From positions 11,795 to 75,794 of the forward strand of contig CAZVDF010000010.1 of the NCBI GenBank assembly GCA_964626055.1: a DNA stretch of 64,000 nucleotides, in the 5' to 3' direction. The stretch's first letter is position 1. Every line of letters starts with the position of its first letter. The translations under genes and the position numbers were made by a program. The stretch is from JAFGSG01 sp964626055. GTDB lineage: Bacteria > Spirochaetota > UBA4802 > JAFGDQ01. Shown piece by piece: positions 16,622 through 24,795 of the stretch. Below the pieces are notes generated by a model. That model was not told where the DNA came from. It ran no database searches and was given only the letters and a program-made list of their open reading frames with translations.

Positions 16622-17175
16622 TCCTTCTTTGCAACCGAGCGCCCGAATATAGTGAAAGTCTTCTTTTTCTGCATAAAACCCGTCCTGTGGGACTGGACGT
16701 TTTCTATTGTGATAAAGGCGCTCGGCTCCAGCGCATTGGTGATATCCATAATTTTTTTCAAATGCCTTTTGCGTACAACGGTATAAATGATAAAAATCTC
16801 GCCCCTGCTGCCTCTCCCTTTAATAATGGAAATATCGAAACCCTCTTCTTTCAGCATCATCGGAAGAGCCGTCACCTTCTGGCTTGTAATAATCCTTACG
16901 GACTGGAATCCGATCGATAATCTTGACTCAAGAAGCATCCCCACGTAATTGCCGGCTGCGAAACCGGACGCGTATATCAGGTAGCTGTAAATGCCGTTTA
17001 AATTACCCAGAGCTTTTCCGATAGCAGTCAGCCATATCAGGATCTCAAAAAATCCGAGAACAGGAGCGAGTTTTCTGTACCCCTGCGAGATTAAAATTAT
17101 TCTAATAGTCCCTATTGATACGTCGATTACCCTCGCAAAAAATATGTAAACTAACGCAATATATTCCTCTCCCAT
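16618..17175 (-). CDS. DUF2179/DUF5698 membrane protein (UPF0316 family)
   Basis: A 185-residue integral membrane protein. Three hydrophobic helices span about residues 5-85 (typical RVIDVSIGTIRIILISQG opening), followed by a soluble DUF2179 domain with a ferredoxin-like fold that in related proteins binds small effectors. Its biochemical role is not known. It is the last gene of the minus-strand run, five bases after yraN, with AGGTGA as ribosome site, so co-transcription is likely. Confidence 0.88.
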   Translation of the reverse strand: MGEEYIALVYIFFARVIDVSIGTIRIILISQGYRKLAPVLGFFEILIWLTAIGKALGNLNGIYSYLIYASGFAAGNYVGMLLESRLSIGFQSVRIITSQKVTALPMMLKEEGFDISIIKGRGSRGEIFIIYTVVRKRHLKKIMDITNALEPSAFITIENVQSHRTGFMQKKKTFTIFGRSVAKKE

Positions 17176-17179
17176 GATA

Positions 17180-17554
17180 TCACCTGAACATATCTTCTAT
17201 CCATTCCGCCTTTCCGCCGTCTACTGCTATCATATCGAATCTGAAAGTCATTTCCTTAGTGAGAAAAGCGGGATGCGTGTGTAAAAACTGCCTTGCGACT
17301 TTTTTAAGAGTCCGCTTTTTTTTGTCTGTTATTGAATAATATGCTCCGCCGTATGCCCCGGAATTCCTGCTTTTCACCTCGGCGAATACGAGGAGGTTCT
17401 CCCTTCTCGCAATAATATCTATTTCCCCTATTTTCCCGAACCTGTAATTCCGTTCTATGATGTCGAATCCATTTTCCCTGAAAAAAGACGCGGCTATCCC
17501 CTCGCCTCTGTTGCCGAGCTCTTTTTTATAGCCCGATTTTTTTTCCGGATGCAT
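17180..17554 (-). CDS. YraN/UPF0102 family endonuclease-like protein
   Basis: A 124-residue protein of the restriction-endonuclease-like superfamily. The hallmark parts are the N-terminal NRGEGIAASFF, the acidic GEIDIIARR, and FAEVKSR, together forming an E...D...ExK-type active site. Homologues are often near rnhB, as here a few genes upstream. The cellular role is poorly known, though a DNA-processing role is suspected. The ribosome site is weak. Confidence 0.9.
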   Translation of the reverse strand: MHPEKKSGYKKELGNRGEGIAASFFRENGFDIIERNYRFGKIGEIDIIARRENLLVFAEVKSRNSGAYGGAYYSITDKKKRTLKKVARQFLHTHPAFLTKEMTFRFDMIAVDGGKAEWIEDMFR

Positions 17555-17623
17555 ATTAATAAAATAATAATATAAAATTTCACCGGTTGTGATGGCTAAA
17601 TGCCATTAAATTACGATTATAAG

Positions 17624-18805
17624 TTAAAGAACTTCAAGGAGATTTACGCCTGCTTCTTTTTCATCCAGCACTTTAACAATAAAAAAAGCCGGCTCTTCAG
17701 GAAGGCTTAATATCATGGTATCTTCGATCTTTTTCCTGCTGCCGTCGAATACAAGCTTGATTATCGGGCGAAGCGGTTTGTCCTGGGCGGATCCGATCAC
17801 GATGCCGATACTTTTGTCGTTGAGTTCTACGATCGAACCGATGGGATAGACCGACATTTTTGAGATAAATACGCGTAGAATGACCGGATCGAACTTATTG
17901 CTACCATGTGCAATAAGCTGTTTCATCGCATGGTAGAAAAGCTGTTTCTTTTTATAGCTTCTATTGACTATCTGCGCTTCGTAGCTGTCTGCGATAGTAG
18001 CGATCCTTGCATACTCGCTTATCATTGTGCCTTTCAGCCCTCTGGGATAACCGCTGCCGTCAAACTGCTCCTGATGCTGAAGTGAAATGAGAGCGATGGA
18101 CTCTTTTACCTTGCCAAGATCGCGAAGGCATTTGTATCCGTGAAGCGGGTGCGTTTTGATCAGGTTGAATTCCTGCTCCGTTAAAGCCGACTGTTTGTGC
18201 GTTATATATACCGGGATCTTTGCCATGCCTGCGTCTATAAGCAGCGTCCCCAGTCCGAGTTCACGCAGCTTAACCGGCGAATATTTGAGGCCGATTCCTA
18301 TAAGAAGCGCATAAAATGATACGTTAACTGAATGATACATCAGATAATTTTTCCCTTCATCGAGGCCGTAGAGAAAAAGAAAGATATTATTATTTTCCTT
18401 AATGAGATCTATTATATCCCCCAGGGCGAGCTCAAGATCATCGGTCACGAAATTCTCGCCGTTCTTGATAGCGCTGTAGATGTCGCCGACAGCTTTGCAT
18501 GCTCTTTTGTGCACCTCAATCAGGTTTTTTCTTTTTTTCAAAAGATTATTATATTCGGTTATGATCCTTTTGGAATCGCTTACAGCCTGGCTTTCGGCCC
18601 TTGCGGAATAATGTTTGATTTCTTCTTTCGTGGATACCATATTGCCGGCAGTTTCCAGATCGCTGACGCCCCATCTCATCAGCCTTTTAATATCCTCTTC
18701 CTTTATGGTGATATTAGCGCCGATAAAAATATTGTTGCTGTCGATGTAAACCGGTTTATCGAATCTCATGCCCGGTTTTAACTCTTCAACCTGAATTTTT
18801 TTCAT
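17624..18805 (-). CDS. HD-GYP-like protein with altered catalytic residues
   Basis: A 393-residue protein that begins with a DUF3391-like region (VEELKPGMRFDKPVYID) and has an HD-GYP-type domain at about 145-320. Key positions deviate. The canonical LLHDIGK reads LLIDAGMAK near residue 190, so the metal-binding HD histidine is isoleucine. HHE reads HQE before FDGSGYP, and the DxxDA motif reads DSYEA. HD-GYP enzymes hydrolyse cyclic di-GMP; this one is probably a weak or inactive enzyme acting as a binding or scaffold protein (inference). It ends in a PilZ-unrelated beta segment. It lies next to the FlhB-like gene, which fits a link to motility. The ATG has CAGGTAG upstream. Confidence 0.85.
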   Translation of the reverse strand: MKKIQVEELKPGMRFDKPVYIDSNNIFIGANITIKEEDIKRLMRWGVSDLETAGNMVSTKEEIKHYSARAESQAVSDSKRIITEYNNLLKKRKNLIEVHKRACKAVGDIYSAIKNGENFVTDDLELALGDIIDLIKENNNIFLFLYGLDEGKNYLMYHSVNVSFYALLIGIGLKYSPVKLRELGLGTLLIDAGMAKIPVYITHKQSALTEQEFNLIKTHPLHGYKCLRDLGKVKESIALISLQHQEQFDGSGYPRGLKGTMISEYARIATIADSYEAQIVNRSYKKKQLFYHAMKQLIAHGSNKFDPVILRVFISKMSVYPIGSIVELNDKSIGIVIGSAQDKPLRPIIKLVFDGSRKKIEDTMILSLPEEPAFFIVKVLDEKEAGVNLLEVL

Positions 18806-18824
18806 TTTAATCTACCTGTTAAAT

Positions 18825-19100
18825 TCAGATTTTATCCATTTTATCTCTGAATTTTTCATTTATCCTGTAGCAATAAGCTAATATTTCCGACAGCGCGCTA
18901 AAAAGACTCTCCGGGATGCAGTCTCCGGGCGCCATATTCGAAAGAACTTCAGCCAGGTCAGAATCTTTATAGATCGTTATATCGTTCTCCCTGGCAATTA
19001 CGAGCATCCGTTCTGCAAGAAGTCCCCTTGCAACAGCGAGTATTTCCGGCGCAGGTTCTCCCGGCGAATACCCGACGGCAATGCCTTTTTTCCCTTCCAT
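18825..19100 (-). CDS. FlhB C-terminal-domain homologue (FhlB-like)
   Basis: A 91-residue protein equal to the cytosolic substrate-specificity domain of the flagellar export protein FlhB without its membrane part. GIAVGYSPGEPAPEILAVARG corresponds to the region after the FlhB NPTH site. The NPTH autocleavage motif itself is absent. Such free-standing copies are known in many flagellated bacteria and can partly replace the FlhB domain. It follows the FliK-like gene, an FlhB partner in the hook-length switch, which supports the call. A GGAGC site precedes the ATG. Confidence 0.85.
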   Translation of the reverse strand: MEGKKGIAVGYSPGEPAPEILAVARGLLAERMLVIARENDITIYKDSDLAEVLSNMAPGDCIPESLFSALSEILAYCYRINEKFRDKMDKI

Positions 19101-19133
19101 AATGCTCCGGTTCCCGCATACGAGCGAAGAATA

Positions 19134-20204
19134 TCATACTTTGGCATCAAATAGATAATTTAAATCAATGGCCGAAATAATTTCAATAATTTTTTCAACC
19201 GATTTTTTTTTGTTAAAAAAAACAATATGGGTTTTCTTTTTCTCTACCGAGTTTAAAGCCGATTCAAGAACCTTCAGCCCGCTTTTCAAAGCATCGATGC
19301 TTTCTTCTTTTTCGCAGTAAAAAGAAACAGACCTGAATGAATTCTCCACTTTGATCAATATTTCCAGACTGCCGAGGTACGACATATCAAGCGATAACAC
19401 TATATTGTTTTCATTGAAAATATATTTGCAAGGCCTGAATTTATTTGCTTCGAAAAAGATCAGTACGCCGTGCCGCAAACCGGCTTTTTCGGATCCGTTA
19501 AAGCACAGATCCAGAATAGTTTTGACTGTCTCTATATTATCATCCCTGCCGCTTTCAGTAAATAATTTATTTAGAACATTAAAAAAGTTTTCGATTTTCT
19601 TGCTGATATCGTTCATATTGCGAATTTGTCCGTAACCCGGGACCAGAACGGATAAAATTAGATACAAATAACCGGCGGACGTATTTTTCCCCTGATTTAA
19701 CACAGCGGCGATCAGCAGCAAATCTTTATGATCCGCTCCTTTCGAGAGCATTTTATTTAAAAGATTAATTATTTTCTCAAACTTCTTTTCATGCTCGTTA
19801 AAACCGTTAATTTTAATAAGTGCCCTGTTCAGGGAAAATATACTAAATACGCCTTCTCTTAAATACAAACGTAATTCATTGATCGATTTATTCAAATCAT
19901 TCAGGGTTAAAATTGTTGATTTGTTCAAATCCACAAACAGGTTTTCCTTATAACCTTCTTTTATACTGAAGAGCAATGTGCCGTTAACTTCTTTTTCGAG
20001 AGCAAGGAAAAGGCTGCCGGACTTCGGAATGCCGTTAAGGAATTCCGCGCTTATTTTTCTGCCGCCGATATCCAAAACGGCATACCGGTCTCCCAGCCTC
20101 TCGCTTATCCTTGCGGGTACACTGCTGCCCTCTTTCAGGTTCTTTAACATATCCGGAACGGGCAACTGGCCGGATATTCTGATCAGGTTGTTGTCGATCT
20201 TCAT
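19134..20204 (-). CDS. FliK-like hook-length control protein (putative)
   Basis: A 356-residue protein with no signal peptide. The C-terminal ~100 residues resemble the FliK C-terminal (Flg_hook) domain: a hydrophobic SLDMSYLGSLEILIKVE strand pair, then a helix DALKSGLKVLESALNSV. The middle is helical and rich in Lys and Asn. Position next to the FhlB-like gene, with which FliK proteins act, supports the assignment. Sequence similarity by eye is modest, so the name is tentative. The start has no clear Shine-Dalgarno sequence. It lies downstream of rnhB in the same direction. Confidence 0.65.
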   Translation of the reverse strand: MKIDNNLIRISGQLPVPDMLKNLKEGSSVPARISERLGDRYAVLDIGGRKISAEFLNGIPKSGSLFLALEKEVNGTLLFSIKEGYKENLFVDLNKSTILTLNDLNKSINELRLYLREGVFSIFSLNRALIKINGFNEHEKKFEKIINLLNKMLSKGADHKDLLLIAAVLNQGKNTSAGYLYLILSVLVPGYGQIRNMNDISKKIENFFNVLNKLFTESGRDDNIETVKTILDLCFNGSEKAGLRHGVLIFFEANKFRPCKYIFNENNIVLSLDMSYLGSLEILIKVENSFRSVSFYCEKEESIDALKSGLKVLESALNSVEKKKTHIVFFNKKKSVEKIIEIISAIDLNYLFDAKV

Positions 20205-20227
20205 TTTTAATTATTAAGGAGGCATTT

Positions 20228-20252
20228 AATAAGTCATCTGAAAAGTATATTT
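20228..20252 (+). repeat. Degenerate solo terminal repeat
   Basis: AATAAGTCATCTGAAAAGTA resembles the terminal repeat of the hairpin-element family (AGAAGTCATCTCAAAATTA). No core or partner repeat is present. It lies between rnhB and the FliK-like gene. Confidence 0.4.
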
Positions 20253-20286
20253 ATTTGTTGATAAATTATTTTCGGATTATTTCATT

Positions 20287-20943
20287 CTATGAATTTGATT
20301 TCGATATAATGCTCTTTACCGGTTCATAACTTCTTCTATGAATCAGGCACGGCCCCAGCCGGGCAATAGCTTCCCTGTGCACGCATGTACCATACCCCTT
20401 ATTCTTATTAAAAGAATATCCGGAATATATCAATTCATATTTATCCATAATATCGTCTCTATTAACTTTAGCGGCTATTGAAGCCGAAGCTATTGAAATG
20501 GATTTCGAATCGCCTCTGATAACCGGAAGATAGGGTATGCCAAGATCGAATTTAAAGTTGCCGTCCATAATTATTATATCCGGCCGGGGAGATGTTTTTT
20601 CAAGAAGTTCCCTGACTGCGAACTCGGTCGCGCGGTTGACATTCAATCTGTCGACTACGTCATGCGGGATAAGAACGGTATGAGCACAGACGGATTCCTT
20701 CTTTATCAATTTTAAAGCATTATTTCTTTTTGCGGAAGACAGCTCTTTGGAATCGCGTATCTGTGTAAGAATTTCTTCCGTGGGATTACGTATGAACGAT
20801 CTGTCGAAAATGACGAGACCGGCCGCGAGCGGGCCGGCTAATGCGCCCCTGCCGGCCTCGTCGACTCCGGCAATTATTCGGTATCCTTCTGCTAATAATC
20901 TCTTTTCGATATCAAACGAAATTCCATTATTAACTTCGGACAA
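20287..20943 (-). CDS. rnhB: Ribonuclease HII
   Basis: Cytosolic enzyme that cuts the RNA strand of RNA-DNA hybrids and single ribonucleotides in DNA. The 218 residues contain the catalytic motif GVDEAGRGALAGPL with Asp-Glu-Gly, then DSKELSSAKR, the IIMDGN aspartate, and IAKVNRD. The start is TTG, two bases after the rplS stop, which suggests translational coupling. rplS-rnhB is a common gene order. Confidence 0.95.
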   Translation of the reverse strand: MSEVNNGISFDIEKRLLAEGYRIIAGVDEAGRGALAGPLAAGLVIFDRSFIRNPTEEILTQIRDSKELSSAKRNNALKLIKKESVCAHTVLIPHDVVDRLNVNRATEFAVRELLEKTSPRPDIIIMDGNFKFDLGIPYLPVIRGDSKSISIASASIAAKVNRDDIMDKYELIYSGYSFNKNKGYGTCVHREAIARLGPCLIHRRSYEPVKSIISKSNS

Positions 20944-20945
20944 GT

Positions 20946-21371
20946 TTATTCACCCGGATTCCGATTGCCTTCCGCGTTTACTGGTGCCGATTCCCGGGGT
21001 GCTGAAACAACGCTTGAATTCTGCGATGTCCGTTTTTCCCTTAATTTGGTGGCTTTCCCGGTCCTTTCTCTTAAATAATAAAGTTTAGCTCTCCTGGTTT
21101 TACCCTTTCTTATAACCTCGATCTTTGCAATCCTGGGTGAGAATACCGGGAAAACACGCTCAACGCCGATATCAAATGAAATCTTTCTGACAGTAAATGT
21201 CTTGCTTATGCCTTTATTGTCAATAGCGGTAACAACGCCTTCATATACCTGGATTCTTTCCCTGTCGCCTTCCACTATTTTATAATGCACTTTGACAGTG
21301 TCGCCTACGTGAAAATCTACTTTTTTATCAACAGGCACCATCTTTTTTTCGATTGTTTGCATAATATTCAT
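20946..21371 (-). CDS. rplS: 50S ribosomal protein L19
   Basis: A large-subunit protein at the interface with the 30S subunit. The L19 core is plain: FHVGDTVKVHYKIVEGDRERIQVYEG, then VERVFPVFSPRIAKIEV and RRAKLYYLRER. The 141 residues are longer than the usual 115-120 because of a C-terminal tail rich in Ser, Pro and Asn (about residues 115-141), which is probably disordered. AGGAG precedes the ATG. It is 14 bases downstream of trmD. Confidence 0.97.
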   Translation of the reverse strand: MNIMQTIEKKMVPVDKKVDFHVGDTVKVHYKIVEGDRERIQVYEGVVTAIDNKGISKTFTVRKISFDIGVERVFPVFSPRIAKIEVIRKGKTRRAKLYYLRERTGKATKLREKRTSQNSSVVSAPRESAPVNAEGNRNPGE

Positions 21372-21385
21372 ATTTAAAGCTCCTA

Positions 21386-22093
21386 TTAATTTTTTTCCTG
21401 TCCTTTAATAATTTCCAGATATTTTCTGTAAAGATCCGGACGTACCCTCCGGGTTTTCTCTATCGATTTTTCCTTGCGCCATTCCTGTATCTTTCTGTGA
21501 TCCCCGCTTAAAAGCACGGCGGGAACTTCCAAACCTTCGATCTCCGCCGGCCTGGTATATTGAGGATATTCAAGAAGATGGCTTTGAAAGCTCTCCTCCG
21601 TCAGCGATTCCGGATTGGACATAAATCCAGGCACGTATCTGGCTATCGAATCGATAATGGCGAGCGCCGCGTATTCTCCGCCGGATAAAACATAATCGCC
21701 TATGGATAATTCATAATCAACATACCGGTCAACGACCCTCTGGTCGATGCCTTCATATCGTCCGCAGATTATAGTGATATTTTCTTCATTTGAGAGCTGT
21801 TTCACCAGTTCCTGTGTCAGAAGCGTCCCTGAAGCGGATGTCAGAATTATCCTTGTATTTTCTTTCTTCAAAGAATCGATAGCCCTGAAAAGCGGCTCCG
21901 GTTCCAGAACCATACCGCTTCCGCCGCCGTAAGGCGAATCGTCACAGCGATGGAACTTATCAGCTGAAAAGGATTTTAAATCCACTAATTCGACTTTTAT
22001 TATCTCACTGCCTACAGCCCTACCCAGAAGACTGGTTTTTAAAGGGCTTTCGAAAAAATCCGGGAATAAGGTTATAATATTAAATATTTTCAA
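21386..22093 (-). CDS. trmD: tRNA (guanine-N1-)-methyltransferase
   Basis: SPOUT-class methyltransferase that makes m1G37 in tRNAs and so prevents +1 frameshifting. The 235 residues contain the N-terminal FNIITLFPDFF, DDSPYGGGSGM, the knot sequence ICGRYEGIDQR, and SIGDYVLSGGE. The start is TTG, with GGAAG upstream. It lies between rimM and rplS as in most bacteria. A GC-rich palindrome occupies the gap before it. Confidence 0.97.
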   Translation of the reverse strand: MKIFNIITLFPDFFESPLKTSLLGRAVGSEIIKVELVDLKSFSADKFHRCDDSPYGGGSGMVLEPEPLFRAIDSLKKENTRIILTSASGTLLTQELVKQLSNEENITIICGRYEGIDQRVVDRYVDYELSIGDYVLSGGEYAALAIIDSIARYVPGFMSNPESLTEESFQSHLLEYPQYTRPAEIEGLEVPAVLLSGDHRKIQEWRKEKSIEKTRRVRPDLYRKYLEIIKGQEKN

Positions 22094-22127
22094 CTCATTC
22101 TTCCAAGCCTTATTCCATGGCTTCCCT

Positions 22128-22180
22128 CAAGTCCCCCTGCTTTCGCATGGGGATGGTCTGCAAACAGCCCGGGGGGCTTA
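22128..22180. repeat. C-run palindromic repeat at rimM 3' end
   Basis: AAGTCCCCCTGC / GCATGGGGAT forms one stem, and a GGGGGG run closes the repeat at the rimM stop codon (22178-22180). The layout is like the repeats near 15.7 and 44.0 kb. It sits inside the rimM-trmD operon, so it must allow read-through. Confidence 0.55.
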
Positions 22181-22714
22181 TTCTCCCGAATCAAAAAGCC
22201 CTTCAACCGGGCTTATGTCTATTCTGCCGCTAAAAATACTGCTCGTGTCAACCATGGAGTTATTAAACGGGATCAGGAATTCTTTTCCTTTATCATCATT
22301 TAAAACCAGTATTGTATTCTCTCCCGAGCCCATGAGATCGACGACTTTGCCGAAAATCCTATTTTCTAGATAAACGCTGCATCCGATTAGATCATAAAAA
22401 TAAAAAGAACCGCTTTCAAGCTTATCCCTTGTTTTCTCGGCATCGCTTCTGGTTATATAAATCTCCGATCCCTTTAAAGACAGCGCGGCATCCCTGTCGT
22501 TTATATTCTCAAATTTTATAATCGAATTTTTGCTTTTATCAAAAAATTCACCGCACAGGAAAGGTTTATATGTGCTGCCGATTTTTATATGCAGTATGCC
22601 GCCGGGAGCGAAACGTTCAGTGAAATCCGTGACAACTTCCAATTTTAACCGCCCGTTCAAGCCATGTGCTCCCGTGATCCTGGCGACTCTTACAAATTGG
22701 TCAGTCGAGTTCAA
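22178..22714 (-). CDS. rimM: Ribosome maturation factor RimM
   Basis: 30S assembly factor that binds ribosomal protein S19. The 178 residues contain the N-terminal RimM barrel, opening with VARITGAHGLNGRLKLE, and a C-terminal PRC-barrel domain with YDLIGCSVY and ENTILVLNDDKGKEFLIPF. The start is TTG, overlapping the TGA stop of khpA (TTGA), which implies translational coupling. The stop codon abuts a GC-rich repeat. Confidence 0.95.
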   Translation of the reverse strand: MNSTDQFVRVARITGAHGLNGRLKLEVVTDFTERFAPGGILHIKIGSTYKPFLCGEFFDKSKNSIIKFENINDRDAALSLKGSEIYITRSDAEKTRDKLESGSFYFYDLIGCSVYLENRIFGKVVDLMGSGENTILVLNDDKGKEFLIPFNNSMVDTSSIFSGRIDISPVEGLFDSGE

Positions 22715-22947
22715 TCAAGTATTTCCAAAACAACCTTTTTCCCTAATTTTGTTGCAGAAGCATTAAGGATAGTCCTGATGGCTCTGGCAATTCTTCCATG
22801 CTTTCCTATGACTTTCCCGATGTCTTCCTTTTTTACTTTGAGCTCAAGGATGGTCGACTTCTCTCCTTCAACTTCATGAAGTTCGACATCGTTGGGATTA
22901 TCGACAAGACTTTTAACCATATACTCAACAAGCTCTTTAAAGTCCAT
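22711..22947 (-). CDS. khpA: KH-domain RNA-binding protein KhpA
   Basis: A small 78-residue KH-domain protein with the RNA-binding loop GKHGRIARAIRTIL. In other bacteria KhpA pairs with KhpB and binds many RNAs. I place the start at the ATG at 22947 (MDFKELVEY), which has GGAGG five bases upstream; an upstream in-frame start would add nine residues that do not fit the family. It overlaps the end of rpsP by 11 bases and rimM by four. Confidence 0.93.
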   Translation of the reverse strand: MDFKELVEYMVKSLVDNPNDVELHEVEGEKSTILELKVKKEDIGKVIGKHGRIARAIRTILNASATKLGKKVVLEILD

Positions 22948-23227
22948 TTGCACCTCCAGCGGAAACATTGCCATCTTTGAATTTTTTCCAGATGCCTGTT
23001 TTTTTCAACAATCTCTCGATTGTCCCGGTGGGCACTGCGCCGGCCTTAAGCCAGTTAATTACACGACTTTCATCAACAGTAAATTGCTCTGCTTTTGAAA
23101 TTGGATGATATTTTCCGAGATATTCAATTACCTCTCCATTTCTTTTCTTTTTGCTGTCAACCGCCGCTATTCTGTAGAATGGTCTCTTTTTTGTCCCTAA
23201 TCTTTGTAATCGTATTTTTACCGACAC
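22937..23227 (-). CDS. rpsP: 30S ribosomal protein S16
   Basis: Small-subunit assembly protein. The family opening SVKIRLQRLGTKKRPFYRIAAVD and the EYLGKYHP block are clear. I choose the GTG at 23227, which gives the normal N-terminus and has GGAGG eight bases upstream; a TTG five codons earlier would lie on the ribosome site. The ~96-residue product has a Gly/Ala-rich end. It heads the classic rpsP-khpA-rimM-trmD-rplS order. Confidence 0.96.
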   Translation of the reverse strand: MSVKIRLQRLGTKKRPFYRIAAVDSKKKRNGEVIEYLGKYHPISKAEQFTVDESRVINWLKAGAVPTGTIERLLKKTGIWKKFKDGNVSAGGANGL

Positions 23228-23303
23228 CTTATTAACCTCCAAATTATCATCAAAGGGCTGATTATTTAATAAGCCCCATTTTTGTCAATAATAAATATAA
23301 TAA

Positions 23304-24341
23304 TTAATTAAACTCATCAGGTTCTATATTGATCGTTTCGACAATCTGCCTGTTATTTACAATGCTTATCCTTGCCGCTCCCTTTCTTAAAAAAATAAAA
23401 TCTATTTTCCCTCCGGCTTTCATTTTTCTTGAAAATCTAATCCTCTTTGGGCCGCCGTCGTCGATATAAGCTTCGAATATACCTTCTTTCTCGCCCGATG
23501 GGATTGTATAACTGACTCTTTCATAAGAAGTATATGCTTTTTCCTTTTTAGGATAGTAATTTACTTTCAGCTTAACAATCATTCCCGTCAGAATTGCATC
23601 GCCTGTTCCTGGAATATGCGATTCAATAATCCCGCTTTTCGAAGCCGTATCGGCTGTTGCTATTTCTTCCTGAACGAACAACCCTTTTGAAAGCAAAAGA
23701 TCAAAAGCTATATCTATCGACTGTCCATGCAGCCCGGGCATCTTCATTTCTCCTCCCGCCTTCCCGGACGATACAAGCAGGTTAACCCTGCGGTCCGGCG
23801 ATATCTCTTCTCCGGCTTCGGGACTCTGCTGAATGACGACGCTCTCGGTTATTTTATCGGACGGAATATACGAAATGACGCCTGTGCCTATTGCATAGGA
23901 TCTGTCGTTATAATGAATATTCTTAAGCTTATTTATCGCAAAAGGCAGCTTTAAACCCGCGAGATTCGGCACAGGCAGAAATACTTTGCTTCTGCTTATG
24001 ACCAGCTTAACTTTTTCTCCTTCGAAAACTATTCTGCCGCTCTCGGGATATTGATTAAGAATAATACCGTCGTCCATATCGTAGACTTCATAAGGCTTTA
24101 ATTCCGGGACAAGTCCTTTTCTTACAAGACTGTTATAAACATCTTCAAATCTCCTGCCAACGACGTGAGGCACGGCGATCTCTTTGTCCGGCTTCGTCAG
24201 GAAAACAAGAATTACGGAAGAAACTAAAAGATACAGAGACAATCCGATAAACAATATTAATGCGATGCGTCCCGCAAAAATCACTAATCCTTTCTTCTGT
24301 TCTTTATTGTCTATACCGGCATCCATCTGATTTTCCGCCAC
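23304..24341 (-). CDS. Membrane-anchored triple-PASTA protein
   Basis: A 345-residue protein: a cytoplasmic N-terminus, one membrane helix (about 18-48), three PASTA domains (about 55-118, 120-195 and 200-265), and a C-terminal beta-rich region. PASTA domains bind muropeptides or penicillin-binding proteins, usually as the outer part of a Ser/Thr kinase or a PBP. No kinase or transpeptidase domain is present here. A cell-envelope sensing or scaffolding role is plausible. The start is GTG with AAGGA upstream. It lies 76 bases ahead of rpsP and probably heads the operon. Confidence 0.88.
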   Translation of the reverse strand: MAENQMDAGIDNKEQKKGLVIFAGRIALILFIGLSLYLLVSSVILVFLTKPDKEIAVPHVVGRRFEDVYNSLVRKGLVPELKPYEVYDMDDGIILNQYPESGRIVFEGEKVKLVISRSKVFLPVPNLAGLKLPFAINKLKNIHYNDRSYAIGTGVISYIPSDKITESVVIQQSPEAGEEISPDRRVNLLVSSGKAGGEMKMPGLHGQSIDIAFDLLLSKGLFVQEEIATADTASKSGIIESHIPGTGDAILTGMIVKLKVNYYPKKEKAYTSYERVSYTIPSGEKEGIFEAYIDDGGPKRIRFSRKMKAGGKIDFIFLRKGAARISIVNNRQIVETINIEPDEFN

Positions 24342-24556
24342 AATTTAAATCCTTAATTCATTCACAACATTTCAATTCAGCAGCAAATATCACAGAAAAG
24401 AAATACTAAATGAGGGGATAATATATTGTTTAATCCGACTGTACTTATTAAACAAATTATTGTTCATTTGTAAATCATAAAATAATAAATAATTACAAAC
24501 ATTTTTAAAAGCGGCAGTAATTTATTCCGATTTACAGTCAATCGCTTATATGAATC

Positions 24557-24580
24557 TATAATTTTAAAATGACTTCTAAT
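24557..24580 (+). repeat. Solo right terminal repeat of hairpin-element family
   Basis: TATAATTTTAAAATGACTTC matches the right terminal repeat of copy C (38575-38593) and the consensus. No hairpin core lies upstream. Confidence 0.6.
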
Positions 24581-24621
24581 TAAAATCATTCGATATTTCG
24601 ATATATTAATAGAGTATTATA

Positions 24622-24779
24622 ATAAAATTCCCCGGGGCAAGCCCCCGGTACTGACGTACCGGCCGCCACCTTCGGTGTTGGCGGGGTATTATGTTTCAAG
24701 GCGTTATCGATTTGCTCCGCAAATCGATTGGCTTTCATCCTCGACGCAAGCGTCAAGGTATTACGCCTTGAAATAAAAT
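24622..24779 (+). repeat. Compound palindromic repeat, family 2, copy 1
   Basis: It runs from ATAAAATTCCCCGGGGCAAG to ACGCCTTGAAATAAAAT and holds nested palindromes: CCCCGGGGC..GCCCCCGG, GGTACTGACGTACC, ATCGATTTGCTCCGCAAATCGAT-type, and CTCGACGCAAGCGTC. The flanks TTCAAGGCGT and ACGCCTTGAA also pair. A near-identical copy is at 40988-41145 and a shortened inverted copy at 33305-33395. Confidence 0.88.
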
Positions 24780-24795
24780 CATACGGATATTTTCA

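Larger units (their letters stand above)
24342..24795. other. Intergenic region with two kinds of repeat
   Basis: There is no gene. It is AT-rich up to ~24556, with an imperfect TTTGTAA/TTACAAA hairpin. A solo right-hand terminal repeat of the hairpin-element family lies at 24557-24580 (AATTTTAAAATGACTTCTAA), and a 158-base GC-rich compound repeat at 24622-24779. It separates the divergent PASTA and SbcD-like genes, so promoters for both must lie here, but none was clear. Confidence 0.6.

Noticed and set aside
15747..16634. 295-residue minus-strand open frame opposite the ferredoxin gene
   Set aside because: A shadow of a gene with clear 4Fe-4S motifs; composition is Arg/Phe/Tyr-rich, as expected of antisense frames.
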